DNA from: Mycolicibacterium porcinum
GTDB taxonomy: Bacteria; Actinomycetota; Actinomycetes; Mycobacteriales; Mycobacteriaceae
DNA: 64,000 nt
NCBI GenBank assembly: GCA_002086835.1
Contig: MVIG01000001.1
Span: 124,001-188,000 of the forward strand
Direction: 5' to 3'
In this document: in pieces, positions 8,905-18,732 of the stretch
Layout of the letters: every line of letters starts with the position of its first letter
Position numbering within the stretch: position 1 is the first letter of the stretch
Translations under genes and position numbers: made by a program
The notes under the pieces: generated by a model
The model's input: the letters and a program-made list of their open reading frames with translations, nothing else
Databases searched by the model: none
Told to the model about the DNA's origin: nothing

Positions 8905-10142
8905 CGAATCGGCAGGTGCTTGAGCCCGCCGACGAATGTGGTCGCGGAAAGCTCTGGCGTTCCGGCCAATTCGATGGAGTCGAGCCGGCTCATCAGCTCG
9001 GTGAACAAGCTGTTCATCTCCATCCGGGCCAGCGCCGCACCCAGGCAGAAGTGCACGCCGTAGCCGAATGCCAAGTGCTTGTTCGGATCCCGCGCGACGT
9101 CGAAGCGGTGCGGATCGTCGAAGACATCCTCATCGCGGTTGCCGGAAACGTAGGCCAGGTAGACGGAATCGCCCTTGGCGATCGGGGTACCGCGTACGAC
9201 GGTGTCGGCCGTCGCCGTCCGCATGAACTCCTTGACCGGGGTGGACCAGCGGATCATCTCTTCTACCGCGGTGCCCATCAGCTCGGGCTGCGCCTGCAAT
9301 CTGGCTAGCTGTTCCGGATTCTCGATGAGGGCGTGCAGGCCACCCGAGATCGCGTCCTTGGTGGTGTCATGTCCGGCGCTCGCGACGATGACGTAGTACG
9401 AGGCGGTATCGACATCGGACAGCGGTTCCCCGTCGATGGTGCCGTTGGCGATGGCCGATGCCAGGTCCTCGGTCGGGTTGGCGCGGCGTGATGCGGTCAG
9501 TGTCGAGAAGTATGCGAAGAAATCCATCAGTACCGCGAGTTGGTCTTCCAGGGAGCCGCCGTCGCGTTTGTACTCGTCGTCGTCACCGCCGAACATCTCC
9601 TGGGTCAGCATGTGCATGCGGGCGAAGTCCTCTTCGGGCAGTCCGAGCAGCGACATGATCACGTACAGGGGGAAGTCGACGGCGATCGCGGTGACGAAAT
9701 CACACTCGGGACCGATGTCGCGCATCTTGTCGACGTAGCGCTTGGCGAGCTCGTCGACGCGGACCTTCAGGTCACGCATTGCCTTGGGGCGGAACCAATC
9801 TGCGCCGATGGCCCGGACCTTGCGGTGGTGCGGATCGTCCATGTGGATCAGGGTGCGCAGGCCCATGCCGGCCTCAAGCTGCTGTTTGGCGAGGTCGTCG
9901 GCGGCCGCGGTGGCCAGCAATGGCCGCGGCTCGCTGATGAAGAGTTCGTTGTCCCGCTCGACGGCCATGATGTCGGCGTGTTTGGTGATCGCCCAGAACG
10001 GCCGGTAGGGCGCGTTGTCCACCCAGGCCACCGGATTGTTGGCGCGCAAATGGGTCAGTGCGGTGTGCAGGCGTACGTCGTCGGCATAGGCCGTCGGGTC
10101 GGCGAGCACCTTCGCGGCGTCATCCATCGTCGGCGCGCTCAT
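8889..10142 (-). CDS. Cytochrome P450
   Basis: A 417-residue soluble bacterial-type P450 monooxygenase. The heme-ligand loop is FGYGVHFCLG with Cys366; the I-helix oxygen-activation motif is ASAGHDTTKDA; an ExxR motif appears in EEMIRW. A GGAGGAG ribosome-binding site precedes the ATG. No ferredoxin or ferredoxin reductase gene lies beside it, so redox partners must be elsewhere. It is convergent with the TetR gene and divergent from the esterase. The CYP family and substrate cannot be assigned by eye. Confidence 0.95.
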   Translation of the reverse strand: MSAPTMDDAAKVLADPTAYADDVRLHTALTHLRANNPVAWVDNAPYRPFWAITKHADIMAVERDNELFISEPRPLLATAAADDLAKQQLEAGMGLRTLIHMDDPHHRKVRAIGADWFRPKAMRDLKVRVDELAKRYVDKMRDIGPECDFVTAIAVDFPLYVIMSLLGLPEEDFARMHMLTQEMFGGDDDEYKRDGGSLEDQLAVLMDFFAYFSTLTASRRANPTEDLASAIANGTIDGEPLSDVDTASYYVIVASAGHDTTKDAISGGLHALIENPEQLARLQAQPELMGTAVEEMIRWSTPVKEFMRTATADTVVRGTPIAKGDSVYLAYVSGNRDEDVFDDPHRFDVARDPNKHLAFGYGVHFCLGAALARMEMNSLFTELMSRLDSIELAGTPELSATTFVGGLKHLPIRYSLR

Positions 10143-10165
10143 ACAGACTCCTCCCGGACGGGTTC

Positions 10166-10179
10166 TTGACGGGCGTCAA
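10166..10179. promoter_or_regulatory. Inverted repeat TTGAC-N4-GTCAA upstream of the P450
   Basis: A perfect 5-bp-arm inverted repeat lies 24 bp upstream of the P450 start, in the 108-bp gap shared with the divergent esterase. It could be an operator, or TTGACG could be a -35 element on the minus strand, but no well-spaced -10 is evident. Short arms keep the confidence low. Confidence 0.35.
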
Positions 10180-10250
10180 TTTCCACCATATGTGATCGGC
10201 GCCACGTGGGGGAGGGGATTTTCGGAGATCTGGCCCGTACGCTCACAGCC

Positions 10251-11876
10251 ATGCGATCGGGGCGGGGCGCCATCGCGTTGCTGGCAGTGCTGGCGATGCT
10301 GGTTGCAGGCTGTGTGCGTGGTGGCGGGCAGGCGCTGGCGCCCTCGAATCCGTCAGCGCCTGCTGAGGGGCACGTCCAGGGCCCGGACTCGGCGCTGGTC
10401 CGCACCAGTGCCGGAACCCTGCGCGGGGCAGTGGTATCCGATCACCGGCTGTTCGCCGGCATCCCCTACGCCGCCGCGCCGGTGGGGCCGTTGCGGTTCG
10501 CCGCACCGGTCCCCGCTCCGGGCTGGACAGGGGAGCGCGATGCGACCCGGCCCGGGCCCCGCTGCATCCAGGATCCCGATTCGGACCCCGAACGAGGAGC
10601 CAACACCGCGGAGGACTGCCTGAATCTGAACGTCTGGACGCCGCCGGTCTCGGGGGAGAAGCGGCCCGTGATGGTGTGGATCCACGGCGGCGCGTTCGCC
10701 GGCGGCAGCAGCGGCATCTACGACGCGGGGCGGCTGGCCGCGCGCGGCGACATCGTCGTGGTCACGATCAATTACCGGCTCGGCACCCTGGGGTTCCTCG
10801 CCCACCCGGCGCTGGGGGTCGACGGCAACGTCGGCAACTACGGCCTGGCCGACCAGCAGGCGGCCCTGCGATGGGTGCGGGACAACATCGCCGACTTCGG
10901 CGGCGATCCGGAAAAGGTCACTGTCGCCGGGGAATCCGCCGGAGGCATGTCGGTGTGCGACCACCTGGTGTCGCCCGGCTCGGCGGGGTTGTTCCACGCC
11001 GCGATCTTGATGAGCGCGCCGTGCCAGGCCCAGGCGGATCTCGCCGCCGCGACCGGGCGCTCGCTCGAGTACGCCGCATCCGCCGGATGTCGCGACCCCG
11101 CCACCGCTGCCATCTGCCTTCGGGCGCTGCCGGTGGATGGGCTGCGGAAACCGGTGTGGTACTTCAACATCGGCAGTGACGAGTTGACGGGTCCGGTCAC
11201 CGGATCGGCCGTGATTCCGCAGGCGCCCCTGGTGGCCTTCGGTGCCGGACGGGTCGAAGGCGTGCCGATCCTGATCGGCACCACCCGCGACGAGTTCACG
11301 TTGTTCGTGGCGCTGCGGTATCTGCGACTGGGGCAGCGTTACGTCGCGGCGGACTACCCGCGGCTGCTGGCCGAGACCTTCGGTGCCGATGCCGCGGCGG
11401 TCGAGGCGCACTATCCGATCGCTCGGTATGGCGGTGTGGCGCAGGCATATTCGGCGGCCGTCACCGACGGTGCGTTTTCCTGCGTATCGGACCGGATCGC
11501 CGGTGAGCTGTCCCGTGCCGCTCCGGTGTACGCCTACGAGTTCAATGACCGCGCCGCGCCTGCGCCCGAGGTCATGCGGACCCTGCCCTTCCCGGTCGGG
11601 GCCAGTCACTCACTGGAACTTCGCTATCTTTTCGATGTCGGCGGAGCACCGCCGTTGAGCCCGGCGCAGCAACAGCTCTCGGACCAGATGATCAGCTACT
11701 GGAGCGCTTTCGTACGCACCGGTGATCCCGCCGTCGAGGGTCAGCCTGGCTGGCCCGAGTTCGACGGCGCGGGGACGCCCGCCCGAATGTCGTTGCAGGC
11801 CGACGGCAGTCGCGTCGACAATGACTTCGCGCATGTTCATCAATGCCCGTTCTGGGCGGGGCTGAAGGAGAAGTGA
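10251..11876 (+). CDS. Lipoprotein carboxylesterase, type B (alpha/beta hydrolase)
   Basis: A 541-residue carboxylesterase of the acetylcholinesterase/type B family, predicted to be exported and lipid-anchored. The N-terminus is a lipoprotein signal peptide with lipobox LVAGC (Cys21). The family signature EDCLNLNVW and oxyanion-hole motif HGGAFAGG are present, and the nucleophile elbow GESAGG places the catalytic serine at about residue 229. The ATG at 10251 is chosen because it gives an intact signal peptide; in-frame sequence upstream lacks one. It is followed closely by the NTF2-like gene, so the two are probably co-transcribed. Substrate unknown. Confidence 0.93.
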   Translation: MRSGRGAIALLAVLAMLVAGCVRGGGQALAPSNPSAPAEGHVQGPDSALVRTSAGTLRGAVVSDHRLFAGIPYAAAPVGPLRFAAPVPAPGWTGERDATRPGPRCIQDPDSDPERGANTAEDCLNLNVWTPPVSGEKRPVMVWIHGGAFAGGSSGIYDAGRLAARGDIVVVTINYRLGTLGFLAHPALGVDGNVGNYGLADQQAALRWVRDNIADFGGDPEKVTVAGESAGGMSVCDHLVSPGSAGLFHAAILMSAPCQAQADLAAATGRSLEYAASAGCRDPATAAICLRALPVDGLRKPVWYFNIGSDELTGPVTGSAVIPQAPLVAFGAGRVEGVPILIGTTRDEFTLFVALRYLRLGQRYVAADYPRLLAETFGADAAAVEAHYPIARYGGVAQAYSAAVTDGAFSCVSDRIAGELSRAAPVYAYEFNDRAAPAPEVMRTLPFPVGASHSLELRYLFDVGGAPPLSPAQQQLSDQMISYWSAFVRTGDPAVEGQPGWPEFDGAGTPARMSLQADGSRVDNDFAHVHQCPFWAGLKEK

Positions 11877-11881
11877 CCTCG

Positions 11882-12235
11882 ATGTCGACACCGGACCCGG
11901 AGGCTTTTGCGCAAGAGTGGGTGACGGCGTGGAACGCGCACGACGTCGACGCGGTGCTGGCGCATTTTCACGACGACGTGGTGTTCAGTTCGCCGGTCGC
12001 GGCGCGCGTGCTGCCCGAGACCGGAGGCGTGGTGCGCGGCAAGGACGCGTTGCGGCACTACTGGACGACGGCGTTGGCCGGCATGCCGGACCTGCATTTC
12101 GAGGTGCTCGGCACCTATCGCGGCGAGTCGGCCCTGGTGATCCACTACCGCAATCAGCGGGGCGGCTTGGTCAACGAGGTGCTGCTGTTCGACGGCGCCC
12201 TGGTGCGCGAAGGCCACGGCACCTACCTGGACTAG
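11882..12235 (+). CDS. NTF2-like (SnoaL-type) small protein
   Basis: A 117-residue protein with the SnoaL/NTF2-like pattern: FAQEWVTAWNAHDVDAVLAHFHDDVVFSSPVA near the N-terminus and a following ALRHYWTTAL helix, ending in beta strands. Members are small cone-shaped enzymes or ligand-binding proteins. The ATG at 11882 is 11 bases after a GAAGGAG site that lies inside the end of the esterase gene; a GTG at 11873 overlapping the esterase stop is an alternative. It is probably translated from the esterase transcript. No catalytic role can be assigned. Confidence 0.85.
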   Translation: MSTPDPEAFAQEWVTAWNAHDVDAVLAHFHDDVVFSSPVAARVLPETGGVVRGKDALRHYWTTALAGMPDLHFEVLGTYRGESALVIHYRNQRGGLVNEVLLFDGALVREGHGTYLD

Positions 12236-12238
12236 GGC

Positions 12239-12727
12239 CTAGGTCGGCGTGACCCACGTGGTGATGTCGGCGTGTACGACTTCGACGCCGTTGCGGTCGG
12301 TGATGCTGACGGGAACGACGACGTCGGTGCCCTCGGTGATCGTGGTGAAATCCGGCGGCGCGAGTTCTGCGGTGGCCCGCAGGGAGGTGGTGGCCTTGGC
12401 GAGGTACTGCACGTTCATGGCCTTGGGGATCCAGCGGTGCGTCGTGGGCACGGTGGCCTCCATCAACATGCCCATCGCCATCTCGGCGGCGTTGCACGAC
12501 GCGATGGCGTGCACGGTGTGCAGGTGGTTGTAGACGTAGAACCACTTGGGCACCGTCACCTCGGCCAGCCCCGGTTCCATGCGCACCACGTGCGGCAGGA
12601 TCGACGCGAAGTAGGGGACCCGGGCCATGGCGGCGGCGGAGAACGCCCAGGTGCCGCCGGGCAGCGATGACAACTTCTTCCACGCTCTGAAGGTGGGGCT
12701 GGGCTGCGTCACAGGTGACTGCGTCAT
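12239..12727 (-). CDS. Hotdog-fold protein (DUF4442/thioesterase-like)
   Basis: A 162-residue protein resembling the DUF4442 hotdog-fold family, whose members often act on acyl-CoA or bind acyl groups. The central helix region HTVHAIASCNAAEMAMGMLMEA and the strand pattern RWIPKAMNVQYLAKATTSL fit the fold. The ATG at 12727 is preceded, 8 bases upstream, by a TAAGGT -10-like hexamer, so the mRNA may be leaderless. A clear dyad covers this promoter. It converges on the NTF2-like gene with a 3-bp gap. Confidence 0.82.
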   Translation of the reverse strand: MTQSPVTQPSPTFRAWKKLSSLPGGTWAFSAAAMARVPYFASILPHVVRMEPGLAEVTVPKWFYVYNHLHTVHAIASCNAAEMAMGMLMEATVPTTHRWIPKAMNVQYLAKATTSLRATAELAPPDFTTITEGTDVVVPVSITDRNGVEVVHADITTWVTPT

Positions 12728-12735
12728 GAGGCCAT

Positions 12736-12753
12736 ACCTTACTCAAAAGTAAG
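12736..12753 (-). promoter_or_regulatory. Promoter with overlapping dyad for the hotdog-fold gene
   Basis: The dyad CTTACT-N4-AGTAAG lies at 12738-12753. It overlaps a minus-strand -10-like TAAGGT (12736-12741) that sits 8 bases before the ATG. An operator over the -10 would block a leaderless transcript. No regulator gene is adjacent, so a distant TetR- or MarR-type repressor is likely. Confidence 0.6.
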
Positions 12754-12782
12754 TTCCGAGCCCCGAGTGTGAGCGGGTCGCG

Positions 12783-12834
12783 TTCGTAACGTGGTGGCGC
12801 TCGGCGGCGACATTCTCCGCCCTCACGTTACGAA
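12783..12834. repeat. Long inverted repeat upstream of the S10 operon
   Basis: Perfect 11-bp arms TTCGTAACGTG (12783-12793) and CACGTTACGAA (12824-12834) flank a 30-bp centre that itself contains GGCGG and CCGCC arms. The element lies in the 524-bp region between the hotdog gene and rpsJ, about 106 bp upstream of the S10 promoter. There is no T-run after it, so it is not a standard terminator. It could be an operator, a mobile palindromic unit or a cruciform-type element. Confidence 0.7.
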
Positions 12835-12939
12835 TGCGGCCGGGAGCCCGGAGGCGCGCCGAGATCCCCTGGAAAGCCGGAACTCGGACACCGTTTTTCC
12901 TGGCGGCATCGACGGCCCCCGACCTGCTCGATCGCGGAT

Positions 12940-12968
12940 TTGGAGGACGCCCCGATCTAAGGCATACT
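12940..12968 (+). promoter_or_regulatory. S10 operon promoter
   Basis: TTGGAG at 12940-12945 and CATACT at 12963-12968 are separated by 17 bp, a good match to a mycobacterial housekeeping promoter. Transcription would start near 12975 and leave a leader of about 275 bases before rpsJ. The gene-free region 12728-13251 holds this promoter, the inverted repeat at 12783-12834 and the hotdog promoter; I see no other gene in it. Confidence 0.7.
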
Positions 12969-13251
12969 GTTCGGGTTGCCTTGCGCCGGGTATTCCTGGC
13001 CGGGCATACGACCGGCGCCCCCACGGGCGCATCCGGTTCCAACATTAGATCGCGACTGATTTTCAGGGCGAGAAAATGTGCGCGAGGGCGACACGCCCGA
13101 CCGCGGGGGCCGGTGGACCACAGACAGGTAAACAGCGGCGGCAATACTCGGCGCATCCGCGCGGGGGTACCAGGCCCGACGGGTTTCGGTGGGTTATCTC
13201 ACCGAGGCTCCGATACGGCCGGCCGATGAACGAAGTAGAGGTAGGAGAAGC

Positions 13252-13557
13252 GTGGCGGGACAGAAGATCCGCATCAGGCTCAAGGCCTACGACCATGAGG
13301 CCATTGATGCCTCGGCGCGCAAGATCGTCGAGACGGTCACCCGTACCGGTGCCAGTGTGGTGGGCCCCGTGCCGCTGCCGACCGAGAAGAACGTGTATTG
13401 CGTCATTCGGTCGCCGCACAAGTACAAGGACTCGCGGGAGCATTTCGAAATGCGCACCCACAAGCGACTGATCGACATCCTCGACCCGACGCCGAAGACG
13501 GTTGACGCGCTCATGCGCATCGATCTGCCGGCCAGTGTCGACGTCAACATCCAGTAG
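13252..13557 (+). CDS. rpsJ: 30S ribosomal protein S10
   Basis: The first gene of the S10 ribosomal operon, 101 residues, the usual actinobacterial length. S10 sits in the head of the small subunit and, as NusE, also serves in transcription antitermination. The sequence starts [19 protein letters not shown] and contains the family block [19 protein letters not shown]. The GTG start at 13252 is preceded by GTAGGAGAAG. The next gene, rplC, follows after 14 bases. Confidence 0.98.
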
Positions 13558-13571
13558 GAGACCCGAGAAAA

Positions 13572-14222
13572 ATGGCTAGAAAAGGCATTTTGGGCACCAA
13601 GCTGGGCATGACGCAGGTGTTCGATGAGAACAACAAAGTCGTCCCGGTGACGGTCGTCAAGGCCGGCCCCAACGTGGTGACCCTTATCCGTACCCCCGAG
13701 CGCGACGGCTACAGCGCCGTGCAGCTCGCCTATGGCGAGATCAGCCCGCGCAAGGTCAACAAGCCCGTCACCGGTCAGTACGCCGCCGCGGGTGTCAACC
13801 CGCGCCGCCACCTGGCCGAGCTGCGGGTCGACGAGGCTGCTGCCGCCGAGTACGAGGTGGGCCAGGAGCTGACCGCCGAGATCTTCGCCGACGGTGCTTA
13901 CGTCGACGTGACCGGCACCAGCAAGGGCAAGGGCTTCGCCGGCACCATGAAGCGTCACGGCTTCGCCGGCCAGGGCGCCGCGCACGGTGCCCAGGCGGTG
14001 CACCGTCGCCCCGGCTCGATCGGTGGCTGCGCCACCCCGGGCCGCGTGTTCAAGGGCACCCGGATGTCGGGCCGCATGGGCCACGACCGGGTGACCACGC
14101 AGAACCTCAAGGTTCACAAGGTCGATGCCGAGAACGGCGTGCTGTTGATCAAGGGCGCCATCCCCGGACGCAACGGTGGTCTGGTGGTTGTCCGCAGCGC
14201 AATCAAGCGAGGCGAGAAGTAA
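13572..14222 (+). CDS. rplC: 50S ribosomal protein L3
   Basis: A 216-residue L3, an early-assembly large-subunit protein near the peptidyl transferase centre. Family features include the N-terminal [15 protein letters not shown] and the central [14 protein letters not shown] ... [23 protein letters not shown] region. Its stop codon TAA shares one base with the rplD start, indicating coupled translation. Confidence 0.98.
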   Translation: MARKGILGTKLGMTQVFDENNKVVPVTVVKAGPNVVTLIRTPERDGYSAVQLAYGEISPRKVNKPVTGQYAAAGVNPRRHLAELRVDEAAAAEYEVGQELTAEIFADGAYVDVTGTSKGKGFAGTMKRHGFAGQGAAHGAQAVHRRPGSIGGCATPGRVFKGTRMSGRMGHDRVTTQNLKVHKVDAENGVLLIKGAIPGRNGGLVVVRSAIKRGEK

Positions 14223-14878
14223 TGACTTTGAAGATTGACGTCAAGACCCCGGCAGGCAAGAAGGACGGCTCCATCGAGCTGCCCGCCGCGCTGTTCGACG
14301 TCGAGCCCAACATCGCTCTGATGCACCAGGTCGTCAACGCTCAGTTGGCCGCCAAGCGCCAGGGCACCCACTCGACGAAGACCCGCGGTGAGGTCTCCGG
14401 TGGCGGCAAGAAGCCGTACCGGCAGAAGGGCACCGGCCGGGCGCGTCAGGGCTCGACCCGCGCACCGCAGTTCACCGGTGGTGGCATCGTCCACGGCCCG
14501 CAGCCGCGCGACTACAGCCAGCGGACCCCGAAGAAGATGATCGCCGCCGCCCTGCGCGGTGCGCTCTCGGACCGGGCCCGCAACGAGCGGATCCACGCGA
14601 TCACCGAACTGATCGAGGGTCAGACCCCGTCGACCAAGAGCGCCAAGGCGTTCCTGGGCAGCCTGACCGAGAACAAGAAGGTTCTCGTCGTCATCGGCCG
14701 CACCGACGAGGTCGGCGCCAAGAGCGTCCGCAACCTGCCTGGTGTGCATGTGATCTCGCCGGATCAGCTGAACACCTACGACGTGCTCAACGCTGACGAC
14801 GTGGTGTTCTCGGTCGAGGCCCTGAACGCTTACATCTCGGCGAGCACCAAGGACCAAAAAGAAGGAGCGTCGGTCTGA
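14222..14878 (+). CDS. rplD: 50S ribosomal protein L4
   Basis: A 218-residue L4, which lines part of the peptide exit tunnel with its extended loop; that loop is visible as [24 protein letters not shown]. In E. coli L4 autoregulates the S10 operon; whether that applies here cannot be judged. It overlaps rplC and rplW by one base each. Confidence 0.98.
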   Translation: MTLKIDVKTPAGKKDGSIELPAALFDVEPNIALMHQVVNAQLAAKRQGTHSTKTRGEVSGGGKKPYRQKGTGRARQGSTRAPQFTGGGIVHGPQPRDYSQRTPKKMIAAALRGALSDRARNERIHAITELIEGQTPSTKSAKAFLGSLTENKKVLVVIGRTDEVGAKSVRNLPGVHVISPDQLNTYDVLNADDVVFSVEALNAYISASTKDQKEGASV

Positions 14879-15180
14879 TGGCAACGATTACAGACCCCCG
14901 CGACATCATCCTGGCCCCGGTCATCTCGGAGAAGTCGTACGGGCTGATCGAGGACAACGTGTACACGTTCATCGTGCACCCGGACTCCAACAAGACGCAG
15001 ATCAAGATCGCGATCGAGAAGATCTTCGACGTCAAGGTGAGCTCGGTGAACACCGCCAACCGGCAGGGCAAGCGCAAGCGCACCCGCTCGGGCTTCGGCA
15101 AGCGCAAGGACACCAAGCGCGCCATCGTGACCCTGGCCGCCGGCAGCAAGCCGATCGAACTGTTCGGAGCCCCGGCCTAA
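14878..15180 (+). CDS. rplW: 50S ribosomal protein L23
   Basis: A 100-residue L23, located at the exit of the peptide tunnel where it contacts trigger factor and SRP. Recognised by [20 protein letters not shown] and the basic loop [22 protein letters not shown]. It begins on the last base of the rplD stop and is followed by rplB after 29 bases. Confidence 0.98.
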   Translation: MATITDPRDIILAPVISEKSYGLIEDNVYTFIVHPDSNKTQIKIAIEKIFDVKVSSVNTANRQGKRKRTRSGFGKRKDTKRAIVTLAAGSKPIELFGAPA

Positions 15181-15209
15181 TCGCCGGGAACTAAGAGGAT
15201 TTAACTGAT

Positions 15210-16046
15210 ATGGGAATTCGCAAGTACAAGCCGACGACCCCCGGTCGTCGCGGTGCCAGCGTCTCCGATTTCGCCGAGATCACTCGTTCGACTCCGGAGA
15301 AATCGCTGATTCGCCCGCTGCACGGCAAGGGTGGACGTAACGCCCACGGCCGCATCACCACCCGGCACAAGGGTGGCGGCCACAAGCGTGCCTACCGCGT
15401 CATCGACTTCCGTCGCCATGACAAGGACGGCGTCAACGCCAAGGTCGCGCACATCGAGTACGACCCCAACCGCACCGCGAACATCGCGCTGCTGCACTTC
15501 CTGGACGGCGAGAAGCGCTACATCATCGCGCCCCAGGGTCTGAAGCAGGGCGACGTGATCGAGCAGGGTCCGAACGCCGACATCAAGCCTGGCAACAACC
15601 TGCCGCTGCGCAACATCCCCGCCGGCACCGTGATCCACGCTGTGGAGCTGCGGCCCGGTGGCGGTGCCAAGCTGGCCCGCTCGGCCGGCGTGAGCATCCA
15701 GCTGCTGGGTAAGGAAGGCAGCTACGCCTCGCTGCGTATGCCGTCCGGTGAGATCCGTCGCGTCGACGTGCGCTGCCGCGCCACCGTCGGCGAGGTGGGC
15801 AACGCCGAGCAGGCGAACATCAACTGGGGCAAGGCCGGCCGTATGCGGTGGAAGGGCAAGCGCCCGACCGTCCGTGGTGTCGTGATGAACCCGGTTGACC
15901 ACCCGCACGGTGGTGGTGAAGGCAAGACCTCCGGTGGCCGTCACCCGGTCAGCCCGTGGGGCAAGCCCGAGGGCCGCACCCGCAAGCCCAACAAGCCGAG
16001 CGACAAGCTCATCGTCCGTCGCCGGCGCACCGGCAAGAAGCGCTAG
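15210..16046 (+). CDS. rplB: 50S ribosomal protein L2
   Basis: A 278-residue L2, needed for subunit association and peptidyl transfer. It starts [18 protein letters not shown] and has the highly conserved C-terminal block [16 protein letters not shown], including the essential His region, followed by a basic tail. Length and order are standard. Confidence 0.98.
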   Translation: MGIRKYKPTTPGRRGASVSDFAEITRSTPEKSLIRPLHGKGGRNAHGRITTRHKGGGHKRAYRVIDFRRHDKDGVNAKVAHIEYDPNRTANIALLHFLDGEKRYIIAPQGLKQGDVIEQGPNADIKPGNNLPLRNIPAGTVIHAVELRPGGGAKLARSAGVSIQLLGKEGSYASLRMPSGEIRRVDVRCRATVGEVGNAEQANINWGKAGRMRWKGKRPTVRGVVMNPVDHPHGGGEGKTSGGRHPVSPWGKPEGRTRKPNKPSDKLIVRRRRTGKKR

Positions 16047-16067
16047 GCCGCGGAAGGAGTAGCAGCG

Positions 16068-16345
16068 ATGCCTCGTAGTCTTAAAAAGGGTCCGTTCGTC
16101 GACGACCATCTGCTCAAGAAGGTCGACGTTCAGAACGAGAAGAACACCAAGCAGGTCATCAAGACCTGGTCGCGTCGGTCGACCATCCTCCCCGACTTCA
16201 TCGGGCACACGTTCGCGGTGCATGACGGCCGCAAGCATGTCCCGGTGTTCGTCACCGAGGCGATGGTCGGGCACAAGCTCGGCGAATTCGCCCCGACGCG
16301 CACCTTCAAGGGTCACATCAAGGACGACCGGAAGAGCAAGCGGCG

Positions 16346-16349
<4 letters not shown>
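16068..16349 (+). CDS. rpsS: 30S ribosomal protein S19
   Basis: A 93-residue S19 in the small-subunit head. The sequence [19 protein letters not shown] and [27 protein letters not shown] is fully typical. It is preceded by GGAAGGAG and overlaps the rplV start (ATGA). Confidence 0.98.
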
Positions 16350-17643
<1,294 letters not shown>

Positions 17644-17645
17644 TC

Positions 17646-18062
17646 ATGCTGATTCCCCGCAAGGTCAAGCACCGCAAGCAGCATCACCCTCGGCAGCGTG
17701 GCATCGCCAGCGGCGGCACGTCGGTGAGCTTCGGTGACTACGGCATCCAGGCCCTCGGCCATGCCTACATCACCAACCGGCAGATCGAGTCCGCTCGTAT
17801 CGCCATCAACCGGCACATCAAGCGTGGCGGCAAGGTGTGGATCAACATCTTCCCGGACCGCCCGCTGACCAAGAAGCCCGCCGAGACCCGCATGGGTTCC
17901 GGTAAGGGTTCGCCGGAGTGGTGGATCGCCAACGTCAAGCCGGGACGCATTTTGTTCGAGATCAGCTACCCCGACGAGAAGATCGCCAAGGAAGCCCTGA
18001 CTCGCGCAATCCACAAGCTGCCGATCAAGGCACGCATCGTGAGTCGAGAGGAGCAGTTCTGA
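17646..18062 (+). CDS. rplP: 50S ribosomal protein L16
   Basis: A 138-residue L16 that contacts tRNA in the large subunit. Recognised by [19 protein letters not shown] and the block [31 protein letters not shown]-like sequence. The stop overlaps the rpmC start. Confidence 0.98.
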   Translation: MLIPRKVKHRKQHHPRQRGIASGGTSVSFGDYGIQALGHAYITNRQIESARIAINRHIKRGGKVWINIFPDRPLTKKPAETRMGSGKGSPEWWIANVKPGRILFEISYPDEKIAKEALTRAIHKLPIKARIVSREEQF

Positions 18063-18295
18063 TGGCAGTGGGAACTACGCCTGGTGAACTGCGCGAACTG
18101 TCCGACACCGAGTTGAAGGACAAGCTGCGCGAGTCGAAGGAAGAGCTGTTCAACCTGCGCTTCCAGATGGCGACCGGTCAGCTGGCCAACAACCGTCGGC
18201 TGCGCACTGTGCGCCAGGAGATCGCACGGGTCTACACCGTGCTGCGTGAACGTGAGTTGGGTCTGGCTTCCGGGCCCGGAGGTGAGGAAAGCTAA
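18062..18295 (+). CDS. rpmC: 50S ribosomal protein L29
   Basis: A 77-residue L29 at the tunnel exit, a docking site for trigger factor. Family pattern [28 protein letters not shown] followed by [23 protein letters not shown]. The ATG at 18062 overlaps the rplP stop; the stop overlaps the rpsQ start (TAATGG). Confidence 0.97.
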   Translation: MAVGTTPGELRELSDTELKDKLRESKEELFNLRFQMATGQLANNRRLRTVRQEIARVYTVLRERELGLASGPGGEES

Positions 18296-18591
18296 TGGCG
18301 GAGACTAAGGGCCCCAAGCACACTCCGCGCACCGAAGAGACCCGTGGCCGTCGCAAGACCGCCATCGGCTACGTGGTGAGCGACAAGATGCAGAAGACCA
18401 TCGTGGTCGAGCTGGAAGATCGTAAGAGCCACCCGCTCTACGGCAAGATCATCCGGACCACCAAGAAGGTCAAGGCGCACGACGAGAACGGTGACGCCGG
18501 CATCGGCGACCGCGTCTCGCTGATGGAGACCCGGCCGCTGTCGGCCTCCAAGCGCTGGCGCCTGGTCGAGGTGCTCGAGAAGGCGAAGTAG
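18295..18591 (+). CDS. rpsQ: 30S ribosomal protein S17
   Basis: A 98-residue S17, an OB-fold small-subunit protein and the last gene of this operon. Typical sequence [46 protein letters not shown] strong hairpin terminator follows within 40 bases. In many bacteria rplN follows directly; here unrelated genes follow, and rplN is not present in the window. Confidence 0.98.
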   Translation: MAETKGPKHTPRTEETRGRRKTAIGYVVSDKMQKTIVVELEDRKSHPLYGKIIRTTKKVKAHDENGDAGIGDRVSLMETRPLSASKRWRLVEVLEKAK

Positions 18592-18629
18592 CGAAGGCTC
18601 CTTCTCTTTCTCCGGCGCGAGCAGACATC

Positions 18630-18663
18630 AAAGTGCCCCAAACCTTCGGGTTTGGGGCACTTT
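18630..18663 (+). terminator. Intrinsic terminator of the S10 operon
   Basis: A perfect 15-bp stem (18630-18644 with 18649-18663) is closed by a TTCG tetraloop, GC-rich in its centre and running into a short T stretch. It lies 38 bases after the rpsQ stop. This is a textbook hairpin and cleanly separates the ribosomal operon from the exopolysaccharide-type genes. Confidence 0.92.
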
Positions 18664-18719
18664 GCGTTCGATCGACAACGAATTTCGAGTTTGCAGAGGC
18701 GAGGCACGGAACTCGCCCC

Positions 18720-18732
18720 TAGTCTGTTTCGA
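18720..18732 (+). promoter_or_regulatory. Leaderless-type promoter of the BcsB-like operon
   Basis: TAGTCT at 18720-18725 fits the mycobacterial TANNNT -10 element and is followed 7 bases later by the GTG start codon at 18733. This spacing is typical of leaderless mRNAs, and it supports the chosen start. Confidence 0.6.

Noticed and set aside
12783-12834. Terminator call for the 52-bp inverted repeat
   Set aside because: No T-run follows on either strand, and no gene ends nearby; the flanking genes both start away from it.
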